From Streptomyces beigongshangae (GTDB lineage: Bacteria; Actinomycetota; Actinomycetes; Streptomycetales; Streptomycetaceae), in assembly GCF_019710745.1 (NCBI RefSeq), contig NZ_JAHKJW010000019.1:62001-126000 (forward strand): a stretch of DNA of 64,000 nucleotides. Direction: 5' to 3'. Under the pieces are notes generated by a model. The model did no database searches, had not been told where the DNA came from, and saw nothing but the letters and a program-made list of their open reading frames with translations. Below are positions 1-7,582 of the stretch, in pieces (the first letter of the stretch is position 1; each line of letters begins with the position of its first letter). Both the position numbers and the translations under genes were made by a program.

Positions 1-121
1 CGCTGGGCAGCAGCAACTCGCTCGGCAGGAACAGCCGCTCGGCCATCCCGGGCGTCCGCTCCAGCGACACCGCGAACCGCTCGATCTCCGCCACGTCGAT
101 CCCGACCCCGATGATGCTCAT
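1..121 (-). CDS. acpS: Holo-[acyl-carrier-protein] synthase, N-terminal part (runs off window)
   Basis: Only the first 40 codons are present; the gene continues past the left edge. The minus strand from an ATG at 121 reads MSIIGVGIDVAEIERF, followed by a segment with SLERTPGMAERLFLPSE. The GxGID(V/I)xExxRF start is the AcpS signature, and its Asp binds Mg2+. AcpS moves 4'-phosphopantetheine from CoA to a serine of acyl carrier proteins in the cytoplasm. Position near glmS agrees with Streptomyces gene order. The tail of a broken upstream gene (stop at 131-133) lies only 9 nt before the start codon, as if both once shared a transcript. Confidence 0.88.
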   Translation of the reverse strand, partial: MSIIGVGIDVAEIERFAVSLERTPGMAERLFLPSELLLPS

Positions 122-130
122 CCGCGCACT

Positions 131-247
131 CTACGATCCGTCCACCGGATGCGGGTCCGGGTCGTCGGCGAACAGGTCCTCGGCCCGCTCGACCGTCCGG
201 GAACGCTCCAGCCAGGCGTCCATGCGGTCGAGGACCAGTTCGTCGAC
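131..247 (-). pseudogene. Possible C-terminal remnant of a gene once upstream of acpS
   Basis: Read on the minus strand, the frame ending at the TAG at 131-133 encodes a hydrophilic helix, RMDAWLERSRTVERAEDLF, then an acidic tail ending DPDPHPVDGS. Nearly every codon ends in G or C. It stops 9 nt before acpS, as an operon partner would. Beyond about position 247 the frame becomes the plain antisense of the DUF5753 gene, so the rest of the protein is absent. I infer that this is the tail of a gene cut by the insertion or deletion that brought in the plus-strand genes. The family is not recognised, and a chance open frame remains possible. Confidence 0.35.
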
Positions 248-862
248 GCCCTGGTCGCCATGGCCACGGACCGGACACGCGGCTGGTGGGAGGAGTACCG
301 GGGCCTGCTGCCCACGTCGTTCCTGGACCTGGCCGAACTGGATCACCACGCCACGTTCATGTACGAGGTGGCGGTCCTGCACGTACCGGGTCTCCTCCAG
401 ACAGAGGACTACGCACGAGCAGTCTTTTCATCGCGCGTCCCGGAACTCGCACACGAGGAACTGGAGCTGCGCGTCCAGCACCGGTTGAGACGCCAGCAGA
501 TCGCCGTCCCCTACAAGTTGGTGATCCACGAGGCGGCCCTGCGCATCAGAGTCAGTGACCGCGCCGCCTCCCGGGCACAGCTCACCAAGCTTCTCGACCT
601 CTCCGGGGCGGACGACATCACCGTGCGCGCCATCCCCTTCGACCTGGACGGCTTCGGCAGGGCGGCCAGCACCATGACGTACGTGGGTGGCGCCGTACCC
701 AGGCTGGACACCGTGGTGCGCGACGTCCCGCACGGCTCGGCCTTCATTGATTCCGAAGCACAACTCGGCGCTTTTCGAACGCGCTTCCTTAAGCTGAAAG
801 AAGTGGCACTCGACCCCGAGCGGTCGCGTGACTTCATCCACCGACTGACAAAAGAGCTGTGA
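149..862 (+). CDS. DUF5753 regulator lacking its helix-turn-helix domain (5'-truncated)
   Basis: From about residue 35 (LVAMATDRTRGWWEEYRGLL, VPGLLQTEDYARAVF) the protein matches the DUF5753 effector/dimerisation region of Streptomyces Scr1-type regulators, through to FRTRFLKLKEVALDPERSRDF. Full-length members have about 80 residues of Xre-like HTH before this part. Here there is none, and residues 1-33 look like a fortuitous frame. Neither the ATG at 149 nor the one at 260 has a clear ribosome binding site. A DUF397 gene follows 6 nt after the stop, the usual regulator/partner arrangement. Without the HTH it probably cannot bind DNA, so I treat it as a degraded copy. Confidence 0.6.
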   Translation: MRVRVVGEQVLGPLDRPGTLQPGVHAVEDQFVDALVAMATDRTRGWWEEYRGLLPTSFLDLAELDHHATFMYEVAVLHVPGLLQTEDYARAVFSSRVPELAHEELELRVQHRLRRQQIAVPYKLVIHEAALRIRVSDRAASRAQLTKLLDLSGADDITVRAIPFDLDGFGRAASTMTYVGGAVPRLDTVVRDVPHGSAFIDSEAQLGAFRTRFLKLKEVALDPERSRDFIHRLTKEL

Positions 863-868
863 GGCACC

Positions 869-1084
869 ATGGACAACTGGCGGAAGTCGTCCTACTCCGG
901 TCCCGATGACGGCAACGACTGCGTGGAGATCGCGAGCTCATCCACCCACATAGCCGTCCGCGACTCCAAGACCCCGGCCAGGGCCCCCCTCACCTTCCCG
1001 GCCGGAGCCTTCGCCGCCTTCCTTGACGGAGTCAGAGACGTGCCCTACTCCACCGTCACCGACTTCGCCAGGTTGCGTGGCTGA
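869..1084 (+). CDS. DUF397 family small protein
   Basis: A 71-residue protein starting MDNWRKSSYSGPDDGNDCVE and containing IAVRDSKTP, the two conserved parts of DUF397. Members are encoded next to DUF5753/HTH regulators in Streptomyces and are thought to act as their binding partners in toxin-antitoxin-like or developmental switches. The start is 6 nt after the truncated DUF5753 gene. The last 13 residues overlap the antisense of the glmS end, so the two genes converge and overlap by 40 bp. The usual C-terminus would be near FAAFLDGVR; the extra tail suggests that the original stop was lost when this patch landed beside glmS. Confidence 0.75.
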   Translation: MDNWRKSSYSGPDDGNDCVEIASSSTHIAVRDSKTPARAPLTFPAGAFAAFLDGVRDVPYSTVTDFARLRG

Positions 1085-2892
1085 TCCACCTCGTTGCCGC
1101 GGGCGGTGGCCAGTTCGCAGGCGAACACCTGCAAGGGGACCGTCGCCACCAGCGGCTGGAGCAGCACGGGCGTGGCGGGGATGCGGATCAGGTGGTCCGC
1201 GTAGGGGACCACCGCCCCGTCACCCTCCTCCGCGATCACGATCGTGCGGGCGCCCCGCGCCCGGATCTCCTGGATGTTCGACACGATCTTGTCGTGGAGG
1301 ACGGACCGACCGCGCGGTGACGGTACGACCACGACCACCGGTACGTCCTCCTCGATCAGGGCGATCGGCCCGTGCTTCAGCTCGCCCGCCGCGAAGCCCT
1401 CGGCGTGCATGTAGGCGAGTTCCTTGAGCTTCAGGGCGCCCTCCAGGGCCACCGGGTAGCCCACGTGCCGGCCCAGGAACAGCACCGTGTCCTTCGAGGC
1501 GAGCGAACGCGCCAGTTCCCGTACCGGCTCCATCGTCTCCAGGACCCGTTCGACCTCGTCGGAGATGCGGGACAGGTCGCGTACGACGGCCTGGATCTCG
1601 TCGCCCCACTTCGTCCCGCGGACCTGCCCCAGGTACAGCGCCACCAGGTAGCAGGCCACGAGCTGGGTCAGGAACGCCTTCGTCGAGGCGACCGCCACCT
1701 CGGGCCCGGCGTGCGTGTAGAGGACGGCGTCCGACTCGCGCGGGATGGTCGAGCCGTTGGTGTTGCAGACGGCCAGCACCCTGGCGCCCTGTTCGCGCGC
1801 GTGCCGCAGGGCCATCAGCGTGTCCATGGTCTCGCCGGACTGCGAGATGGCGATCACCAGGGTCCGGGCGTCCAGGATCGGGTCCCGGTAGCGGAACTCG
1901 CTCGCGAGTTCTACCTCGCAGGGGACGCGGGTCCAGTGCTCGATGGCGTACTTGGCGATGAGCCCGGCGTGGAACGCGGTCCCGCACGCCACCACCACGA
2001 CCTTGTCGACCTCCCGCAGCACCCCCGGAGGGATCCGCACCTCGTCGAGGGTGAGCGACCCGTCGGCGTCGACGCGGCCGAGCAGCGTGTCGGCGACGGC
2101 CTTCGGCTGCTCGGCGATCTCCTTGAGCATGAAGTAGTCGTAGCCGCCCTTCTCGGCGGCGGACGCGTCCCAGTCGACGTGGTACGAACGTGTCCCGGCC
2201 GGTGCCCCGTCGAACCCGGTGACGTTCACGCCGTCGCGCCGCAGCTCGACCACCTGGTCCTGGCCCAGCTCGATCGCGGACCGGGTGTGGGCGATGAACG
2301 CGGCGACGTCCGAGGCGAGGAACGCCTCGCCCTCCCCGACGCCCACGACGAGCGGCGAGTTGCGCCGCGCCCCGACGACCACGTCCGGCTCGTCGGCGTG
2401 CGCGGCCACCAGGGTGAAGGCCCCTTCCAGGCGCCGGCACACCAGCCGCATGGCCTCGGCGAGGTCGGCGCACGCGGAGAACTCCTCGGCGAGCAGGTGC
2501 GCGACGACCTCGGTGTCGGTCTCGGAGGTGAGCGTGTGCCCCCGTCCGGCCAGCTCGGCCCGCAGGGCGGCGAAGTTCTCGATGATGCCGTTGTGGACGA
2601 CCGCGACACGTCCGGCGTTGTCGAGGTGCGGATGCGCGTTCGCGTCGGTGGGCCCGCCGTGCGTGGCCCAGCGCGTGTGGCCGATCCCCGTCGAACCGGC
2701 CGGCAACGGCCGCTCGACCAGCTCCTTCTCCAGGTTGGCGAGCTTGCCGGCCTTCTTCGCGGCGGCCATCCCGCCGTCCGCGAGGACGGCGACGCCCGCC
2801 GAGTCGTAACCCCGGTACTCCAGCCGCTTCAGTCCGGCCACCACGACATCGAGCGCCGACTGCGACCCCACGTATCCCACGATTCCGCACAT
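1045..2892 (-). CDS. glmS: Glutamine--fructose-6-phosphate aminotransferase (isomerizing)
   Basis: A 615-residue GlmS. It converts fructose-6-phosphate and glutamine to glucosamine-6-phosphate, the first step to UDP-GlcNAc. The start MCGIVGYVG exposes the catalytic Cys after Met removal. The class II amidotransferase part spans about residues 1-220 (HTRWATHG, HNGIIEN). Two SIS sugar-isomerase domains follow (CGTAFHAG, SQSGETMDT, STKAF, SGELKHGP-like AAGELKHGP). The C-terminus DQPRNLAKSVTVE is typical. Its 3' end overlaps the convergent DUF397 gene. glmM, the next pathway step, lies about 3 kb away. No glmS ribozyme-like leader is visible. Confidence 0.96.
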   Translation of the reverse strand: MCGIVGYVGSQSALDVVVAGLKRLEYRGYDSAGVAVLADGGMAAAKKAGKLANLEKELVERPLPAGSTGIGHTRWATHGGPTDANAHPHLDNAGRVAVVHNGIIENFAALRAELAGRGHTLTSETDTEVVAHLLAEEFSACADLAEAMRLVCRRLEGAFTLVAAHADEPDVVVGARRNSPLVVGVGEGEAFLASDVAAFIAHTRSAIELGQDQVVELRRDGVNVTGFDGAPAGTRSYHVDWDASAAEKGGYDYFMLKEIAEQPKAVADTLLGRVDADGSLTLDEVRIPPGVLREVDKVVVVACGTAFHAGLIAKYAIEHWTRVPCEVELASEFRYRDPILDARTLVIAISQSGETMDTLMALRHAREQGARVLAVCNTNGSTIPRESDAVLYTHAGPEVAVASTKAFLTQLVACYLVALYLGQVRGTKWGDEIQAVVRDLSRISDEVERVLETMEPVRELARSLASKDTVLFLGRHVGYPVALEGALKLKELAYMHAEGFAAGELKHGPIALIEEDVPVVVVVPSPRGRSVLHDKIVSNIQEIRARGARTIVIAEEGDGAVVPYADHLIRIPATPVLLQPLVATVPLQVFACELATARGNEVDQPRNLAKSVTVE

Positions 2893-2985
2893 GGACGGCA
2901 GCCTAGAGGCGGACGCCCGTCCTGTCGGGGCACCGCGGACCCGATATCGGAAATCCCCGCCCCCGCCACTCCCGCAGCCCCCCTG

Positions 2986-3240
2986 CTACTCCCCCCGCTC
3001 GATCCGGTCGATCGCCTCCCGCACCATGCCGAGGAACTCGGCCTCCTCGCAGCGGGGCCTGCTGCCCATCTCGTACAGGTCGACGCAGTCGTGGAGGTAC
3101 TCCCCCAGGTCCTCGTCGGGGAGGTCGAGCGCCAGTTCGCTGCACACCCGGCCCACCACGTCGGCCGGGCCGTGCCGGGGTCCGCGCCGGACCAGGCCAC
3201 GCATTCGGGAACGTGCGGTCATGACGACCATCTCCCTCAC
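2986..3240 (-). CDS. Conserved small hypothetical protein
   Basis: An 84-residue acidic protein with the segments RGPRHGPADVVGRVCSELAL and DLPDEDLGEYLHDCVDLYEM. It may start at the third Met (position 3222, MTARSRMRGLVRRG), giving 78 residues. It has no signal peptide or membrane segment. I do not recognise a functional family. It lies 93 bp upstream of glmS in the same direction and divergent from coaA. Good codon bias and a sensible amphipathic composition support a real gene. Confidence 0.72.
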   Translation of the reverse strand: MREMVVMTARSRMRGLVRRGPRHGPADVVGRVCSELALDLPDEDLGEYLHDCVDLYEMGSRPRCEEAEFLGMVREAIDRIERGE

Positions 3241-3384
3241 CGGTGTCCCGGAAGGCGGCTCGCTCCCGGTCCGCGGGACGCTATCCCCCTATGGACCCCT
3301 GGTACAGGGCCCGGACGCGAGCGGAACGCACCGAAGTGACCGACTCCACCCGGCGGCCCGTTCGAACTGCCGTAACAATGGACT

Positions 3385-4374
3385 GTGACCCCACCGGCCT
3401 CTCCGTTGCCGCGGAGCGCCCACCGGCCCAGGCCGGAGGCGACTCCCTACGTCGACCTCACCCGCGCCCAGTGGAGCGCGCTGCGTGAGAAGACCCCGCT
3501 GCCGCTGACCGCCGAGGAGGTGGAGAAGCTGCGCGGTCTGGGCGACGTCATCGACCTCGACGAGGTACGGGACATCTATCTGCCGCTGTCCCGGCTCCTC
3601 AACCTGTACGTGGGCGCGACCGACGGCCTGCGCGGCGCCCTCAACACCTTCCTCGGCGAGAAGGGCTCCCAGTCCGGTACGCCGTTCGTGATAGGCGTGG
3701 CCGGTTCGGTCGCCGTCGGCAAGTCCACCGTCGCCCGTCTGCTGCAGGCCCTGCTGTCGCGCTGGCCCGAGCACCCACGGGTCGAGCTGGTCACCACGGA
3801 CGGCTTCCTGCTGCCCACCAAGGAGCTCCAGGAGCGGGGCCTGATGGCGCGGAAGGGCTTCCCGGAGTCGTACGACCGCCGGGCGCTGACCCGGTTCGTC
3901 GCGGACATCAAGGCGGGCAAGGACGAGGTGACGGCCCCCGTCTACTCGCACCTCATCTACGACCGGGTCCCCGGCGCGCTGCTCACCGTGCGCCGCCCCG
4001 ACATCCTGATCGTCGAGGGGCTGAACGTCCTGCAGCCCGCCCTGCCCGGCAAGGACGGCCGCACCCGGGTCGGCCTCGCCGACTACTTCGACTTCAGCGT
4101 GTACGTGGACGCGCGGGCCGAGGACATCGAGGGCTGGTACCTGAACCGCTTCCGCCGGCTGCGCGAGACGGCCTTCCAGGACCCGTCCTCGTACTTCCGC
4201 AAGTACACCCAGGTCTCCGAGGAGGAGGCCCTGGACTACGCCCGTACGACCTGGCGGACCGTCAACAGGGTCAACCTCCTGGAGAACGTGGCCCCGACCC
4301 GGGGCCGCGCCACCCTGGTCGTGCGCAAGGGCCCGGACCACAAGGTCCGGAAGCTGAGTCTGCGGAAACTCTGA
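3385..4374 (+). CDS. coaA: Type I pantothenate kinase
   Basis: A 329-residue kinase for the first and controlling step of CoA synthesis, phosphorylating pantothenate with ATP. The Walker A motif GVAGSVAVGKST lies at about residues 103-114. TTDGFLLP, GFPESYDRR and VPVYSHLIYD-like APVYSHLIYD motifs follow, then the DYFDFSVYVDA segment found in the bacterial CoaA family. The N-terminal YVDLTRAQW is also typical. The start is GTG (3385). It is the only plus-strand gene among the glm genes. Its product feeds the acpS reaction through CoA. A GC-rich hairpin and repeat follow it, separating it from convergent glmM. Confidence 0.96.
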   Translation: MTPPASPLPRSAHRPRPEATPYVDLTRAQWSALREKTPLPLTAEEVEKLRGLGDVIDLDEVRDIYLPLSRLLNLYVGATDGLRGALNTFLGEKGSQSGTPFVIGVAGSVAVGKSTVARLLQALLSRWPEHPRVELVTTDGFLLPTKELQERGLMARKGFPESYDRRALTRFVADIKAGKDEVTAPVYSHLIYDRVPGALLTVRRPDILIVEGLNVLQPALPGKDGRTRVGLADYFDFSVYVDARAEDIEGWYLNRFRRLRETAFQDPSSYFRKYTQVSEEEALDYARTTWRTVNRVNLLENVAPTRGRATLVVRKGPDHKVRKLSLRKL

Positions 4375-4378
4375 CCAC

Positions 4379-4419
4379 GGCCCCCGGGCGGCCCTTCGGG
4401 GGCGAAGCCCCGGGGGGCG
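4379..4419. terminator. GC-rich hairpin between convergent coaA and glmM
   Basis: GGCCCCCGGG (4379-4388) can pair with CCCCGGGGGGC (4409-4419), with a further inner stem around CCTTCGGGGGCGAAG. It starts 4 nt after the coaA stop, in a tail-to-tail gap, so it may stop transcription from both sides. There is no U-tract, as is common in Streptomyces. Confidence 0.5.
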
Positions 4420-4460
4420 CCCTTCAGGGGCGCGGGGAACTGCGCGACCGGCCCCCACCC
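4420..4460 (+). repeat. Dispersed Streptomyces intergenic repeat, copy 1
   Basis: Contains the core GGGGCGCGGGGAACTGCGCG (4427-4446) followed by ACC and a C-rich tail. The same core occurs at 17516-17535 and near 20423-20442. All three copies are in the same plus-strand orientation and lie in gaps between genes. This sequence family is very common in Streptomyces intergenic DNA. Its role is unknown. Confidence 0.75.
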
Positions 4461-4513
4461 ACCCGCACCCCGCGACGCCCAGATCCCTCCCACCCCCCAC
4501 CCGGCCCCGAAAA

Positions 4514-5872
4514 TCACCCCAGCGCGGACTTCACCGCGTCCGCCAGCCGCCCCGCCACCGCGCGGGCCTGGTCGATGTCGGCCGCCTCCACCATGACCCG
4601 TACCAGCGGCTCGGTCCCGGAGGGACGCAGCAGTACCCGCCCGGTGGAGCCGAGCTCCCGCTCCGCCTCGCCCACCGCGGAGGCCAGCTCCGCGGAGGTC
4701 GACACCCGGGACCGGTCGACGTCGGGCACGTTGATCAGGACCTGCGGCAGCCGCTCCATCACGGACGCGAGGTCCCGCAGCGTACGCCCGGTCTGCGCGA
4801 CCCGGGCCGCGAGCAGCAGCCCGGTCAGCGTGCCGTCGCCCGTCGTCGCGTGGTCCAGGATGATCACGTGGCCCGACTGCTCGCCGCCGAGCGCGTAGTC
4901 GTGCTCCTTCATCTCCTCCAGCACGTACCGGTCGCCGACCGCGGTCTGCACGAGGGAGACCCCTTCGCGCTCCATGGCCAGCTTGAACCCGAGGTTCGAC
5001 ATGACCGTGGCGACGACGGTGTCGGACCGCAGCTCGGAGCGCTCCCGCATGGCGAGCGCGAGGACGGCCAGGATCTGGTCCCCGTCGACCTCCGCGCCGG
5101 TGTGGTCCACGGCCAGGCACCGGTCGGCGTCCCCGTCGTGCGCGATGCCGAGGTCGGCGCCGTGCTCCAGGACGGCGGCCTTCAGCAGGTCGAGGTGGGT
5201 GGAGCCGCAGCCGTCGTTGATGTTGAGGCCGTCGGGCTCGGCGCCGATCGTGACGATATCGGCGCCCGCGCGGGTGAAGACCTCGGGCGAGACCCGGGCG
5301 GCCGCGCCGTGCGCCTCGTCGAGGACGACCTTCAGACCTTCGAGACGGTTCGGGACGGCGGCGAGGAGGTGGTCGACGTACTGCTCGAAGCCCTCCTCGT
5401 ACGAGCGGACGCGTCCGACGCCCGAGCCGGTCGGCCGGTCCCAGGGCGCACCGGTGCGGTGCTCCTCGTAGACGGACTCGATCCGGTCCTCCAGCTCGTC
5501 GGCGAGCTTGTGCCCGCCGCGGGCGAAGAACTTGACGCCGTTGTCCGGCATGGCGTTGTGGCTCGCGGAGAGCATCACGCCGAGGTCGGCGCCGAGGGCG
5601 CCGGTGAGGTACGCCACCGCCGGGGTCGGCAGGACGCCGACGCGCAGCACGTCCACGCCGGCGCTGGCGAGACCCGCGACCACGGCGGCCTCCAGGAACT
5701 CCCCGGACGCGCGCGGGTCCCGCCCGACCACCGCGGTCGGCCGGTGGCCCTCGAAGGTTCCCGCCTCGGCCAGTACGTGCGCCGCCGCCACGGAGAGACC
5801 GAGCGTGAGCTCGGCCGTCAGATCCGCGTTGGCGACACCGCGTACGCCGTCCGTCCCGAAGAGTCGTCCCAC
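4514..5872 (-). CDS. glmM: Phosphoglucosamine mutase
   Basis: A 452-residue enzyme that turns glucosamine-6-phosphate into glucosamine-1-phosphate on the way to UDP-GlcNAc. The GTG at 5872 is chosen because it gives GRLFGTDGVRGVAN at the N-terminus, the conserved beginning of GlmM, and has GGAGGAC just upstream. The frame stays open further upstream but without family similarity. The phosphoserine loop is VMLSASHNAMPDNG (Ser of SASHN), the metal site is HDGDADRC, and GGEQSGH binds substrate. The C-terminal RPSGTEPLVRVMVEA binds phosphate. It shares a pathway with glmS. Confidence 0.95.
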   Translation of the reverse strand: MGRLFGTDGVRGVANADLTAELTLGLSVAAAHVLAEAGTFEGHRPTAVVGRDPRASGEFLEAAVVAGLASAGVDVLRVGVLPTPAVAYLTGALGADLGVMLSASHNAMPDNGVKFFARGGHKLADELEDRIESVYEEHRTGAPWDRPTGSGVGRVRSYEEGFEQYVDHLLAAVPNRLEGLKVVLDEAHGAAARVSPEVFTRAGADIVTIGAEPDGLNINDGCGSTHLDLLKAAVLEHGADLGIAHDGDADRCLAVDHTGAEVDGDQILAVLALAMRERSELRSDTVVATVMSNLGFKLAMEREGVSLVQTAVGDRYVLEEMKEHDYALGGEQSGHVIILDHATTGDGTLTGLLLAARVAQTGRTLRDLASVMERLPQVLINVPDVDRSRVSTSAELASAVGEAERELGSTGRVLLRPSGTEPLVRVMVEAADIDQARAVAGRLADAVKSALG

Positions 5873-6159
5873 TGGTGTCCTCCGAACTTGCTCAGGGTTG
5901 TTCAGGTGTGCCCGGGTCCGCTGTACCCGAGAAGGTGCGGGCCCGGGAAAGTGCGGGCCCGGGAAGGTGCGGCCCGGCCGAAAGCGCCGACCGGGGTCCG
6001 GCTCCGGCCCCATGTCAGGTATATCCCCCGGACCCGTCCGTCTCCCGGGTCCGTTCCGGAGCCATGGCCGAAAAGAAGCCGTGGCCGAAAATCCGTGCCG
6101 CACGGTATGGCACACAGGGTGTGACCCACGGACCGGGACAAAGGTTGTGGTAAACGAAC
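5873..6159. other. Gap between glmM and the rpsI terminator
   Basis: No convincing gene is visible. The left end holds the glmM ribosome binding site (GGAGGAC on the minus strand, near 5877-5883). A short tandem repeat lies at 5931-5977. The rest probably carries the glmM promoter. Several open frames here are C-rich and look fortuitous. Confidence 0.5.
5931..5977 (+). repeat. Three tandem 16-bp units upstream of glmM
   Basis: GAAGGTGCGGGCCCGG (5931-5946), GAAAGTGCGGGCCCGG (5947-5962) and a 15-bp third unit, GAAGGTGCGGCCCGG (5963-5977). Each unit contains the palindrome CCGGGCCCGG or its shortened form at its junction. It lies about 60-100 bp ahead of the glmM start, in the likely promoter or leader. 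Confidence 0.8.
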
Positions 6160-6190
6160 GCCCCGGCGGCACAGAACGTGCCGCCGGGGC
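6160..6190 (-). terminator. Terminator of the rplM-rpsI operon
   Basis: A perfect 13-bp stem: GCCCCGGCGGCAC (6160-6172), loop AGAAC, GTGCCGCCGGGGC (6178-6190). It lies 58 bp after the rpsI stop. No clear U-tract follows. Confidence 0.85.
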
Positions 6191-6248
6191 GATTCGTGCA
6201 GAACAGCACGGGGGGCACCGAGGGTGCCCGCCCGTACCCGCGCGGGAT

Positions 6249-6776
6249 TTAGCGCTTGCTGTACTGCGGGGCCTTGCGGGCCTTCTTGAGACCGGCCTTC
6301 TTGCGCTCGACCGCACGGTCGTCGCGCCGCAGGTAACCGGCCTTCTTGAGGGCGCCGCGGTTGTTGTCCACGTCGGCCTCGTTCAGCGCGCGGGCCACGC
6401 CGAGGCGCAGGGCACCGGCCTGACCGGAGACACCGCCGCCGGAGATGCGGGCGACGACGTCGTAGCGGCCGTCGAGTTCGAGCACCTTGAAGGGCTCGTT
6501 GACTTCCTGCTGGTGGACCTTGTTCGGGAAGTAGTCCTCGAGCGTGCGCCCGTTGACCTTCCACTTGCCGGAGCCCGGGACGATCCGGACGCGGGCGATG
6601 GCGTTCTTGCGACGGCCCAGGCCGGCGGCCGGCTGCGGGTCGCCGAAGCGGCCGGCGAGGGACTCCGAGGTGTACTCGCCCTCGACGGGCACCTCGGACT
6701 CGGTGGTGTACTGCTCGACGTCGACGAGCTCGCTGTCGTTGTCGTCGACCGGCTGCTCAACGGTGGTCTCGGCCAC
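6249..6776 (-). CDS. rpsI: 30S ribosomal protein S9
   Basis: A 175-residue S9, longer than the usual 130. The extra N-terminal ~45 residues are acidic and typical of Streptomyces S9 (MAETTVEQPVDDND...). The conserved core starts at GRRKNAIARVRIVPG and ends in the basic tail KAPQYSKR, whose terminal Arg reaches the P-site tRNA. It is the second gene of the rplM-rpsI operon, with a 42-nt gap. Confidence 0.97.
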   Translation of the reverse strand: MAETTVEQPVDDNDSELVDVEQYTTESEVPVEGEYTSESLAGRFGDPQPAAGLGRRKNAIARVRIVPGSGKWKVNGRTLEDYFPNKVHQQEVNEPFKVLELDGRYDVVARISGGGVSGQAGALRLGVARALNEADVDNNRGALKKAGYLRRDDRAVERKKAGLKKARKAPQYSKR

Positions 6777-6818
6777 GATTCTCCTCAGATTCTTTTTCGT
6801 CTTAGGGGGTGGCCGGAA

Positions 6819-7262
6819 CTACTGCGCGACCTGGGTGATCTCGAACGGCACCGGCTGCTGGGCAGCGTGCGGGTGCTGGTCGCCCGAGTAGACCTTCAGC
6901 TTCGAGAGCACCTGACGGCCCAGGGTGTTCTTGGGGATCATGCCCTTGATGGCCTTCTCGACGGCCTTCTCGGGGTTCTTCGCCAGCAGCTCGTCGTAGC
7001 GGACGGAGCGCAGACCACCCGGGTAACCGGAGTGGCGGTACGCCAGCTTCTGGGTCTTCTTGTTGCCGGAGAGGTGCACCTTGTCGGCGTTGATGATGAT
7101 GACGAAGTCACCAGCGTCGACGTGCGGCGCGTAGATCGGCTTGTGCTTGCCCCGCAGGATGTTCGCGGCGGTGGTCGCCAGACGACCCAGGACGACATCC
7201 TGGGCGTCGATGACGTACCACTGGCGAGTGATGTCGCCGGGCTTGGGGCTGTACGTACGCAC
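6819..7262 (-). CDS. rplM: 50S ribosomal protein L13
   Basis: A 147-residue L13 using the GTG at 7262 (MRTYSPKPGDITRQWYVIDA). An in-frame ATG at 7313 would add 17 residues with no family similarity, so the GTG is preferred. Conserved parts are GRLATTAANILRGK, GDFVIIINADKVHLSG, and HSGYPGG. L13 is an early assembly protein of the 50S subunit. First gene of the operon with rpsI. Confidence 0.96.
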   Translation of the reverse strand: MRTYSPKPGDITRQWYVIDAQDVVLGRLATTAANILRGKHKPIYAPHVDAGDFVIIINADKVHLSGNKKTQKLAYRHSGYPGGLRSVRYDELLAKNPEKAVEKAIKGMIPKNTLGRQVLSKLKVYSGDQHPHAAQQPVPFEITQVAQ

Positions 7263-7582
7263 GGTCGTAGCCTTCGCTTCTTCAGTGAGTGGGTCCTGAC
7301 AATGGGCCACCACGGACGATGTACGACAGCCCTGGCGGACCTCGGTGACGCAACCGAGTCCTGCCGCTGGTCATCGGCCCGGTGGACCGGTGTAAGGGCC
7401 CCTCACGTGAGAATGAGCAAGCCAATACACATAACGAACCGCAAGAATACCCGCGGTGGCCCGTACGGGTCAAAACGCGGGGCCGTCCGCGGTCCCCCAC
7501 CGGGTTTCCGCCGGGTTCCGGGACGGTACCGGGCGGACCCGCGGGGCCCGGTACTCCCCTTGCCCCGTCTAAGATGCGGCCC
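7263..7582. promoter_or_regulatory. Divergent promoter region of rplM and the 7583 gene
   Basis: 320 bp without a convincing gene. It must hold the rplM-rpsI promoter. A short hairpin (GGAcCTCGGT 7337-7346 with ACCGAGTCC 7353-7361) would lie in the rplM leader. On the plus strand, TAAGAT at 7570-7575, seven nt before the ATG at 7583, could be a -10 box giving a nearly leaderless transcript. No good -35 box is seen. Confidence 0.4.

Noticed and set aside
1046..1084. PYSTVTDFARLRG end of the DUF397 protein as a meaningful motif
   Set aside because: It is just the antisense of the conserved glmS C-terminus read through after the overlap.
4236..5120. Minus-strand frames of 294 and 403 codons around coaA and glmM
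   Set aside because: Arg/Gly/Pro-rich shadow frames overlapping certain genes.
7570..7575. TAAGAT as the -10 box of a leaderless 7583 transcript
   Set aside because: No matching -35 box; kept only as a remark.
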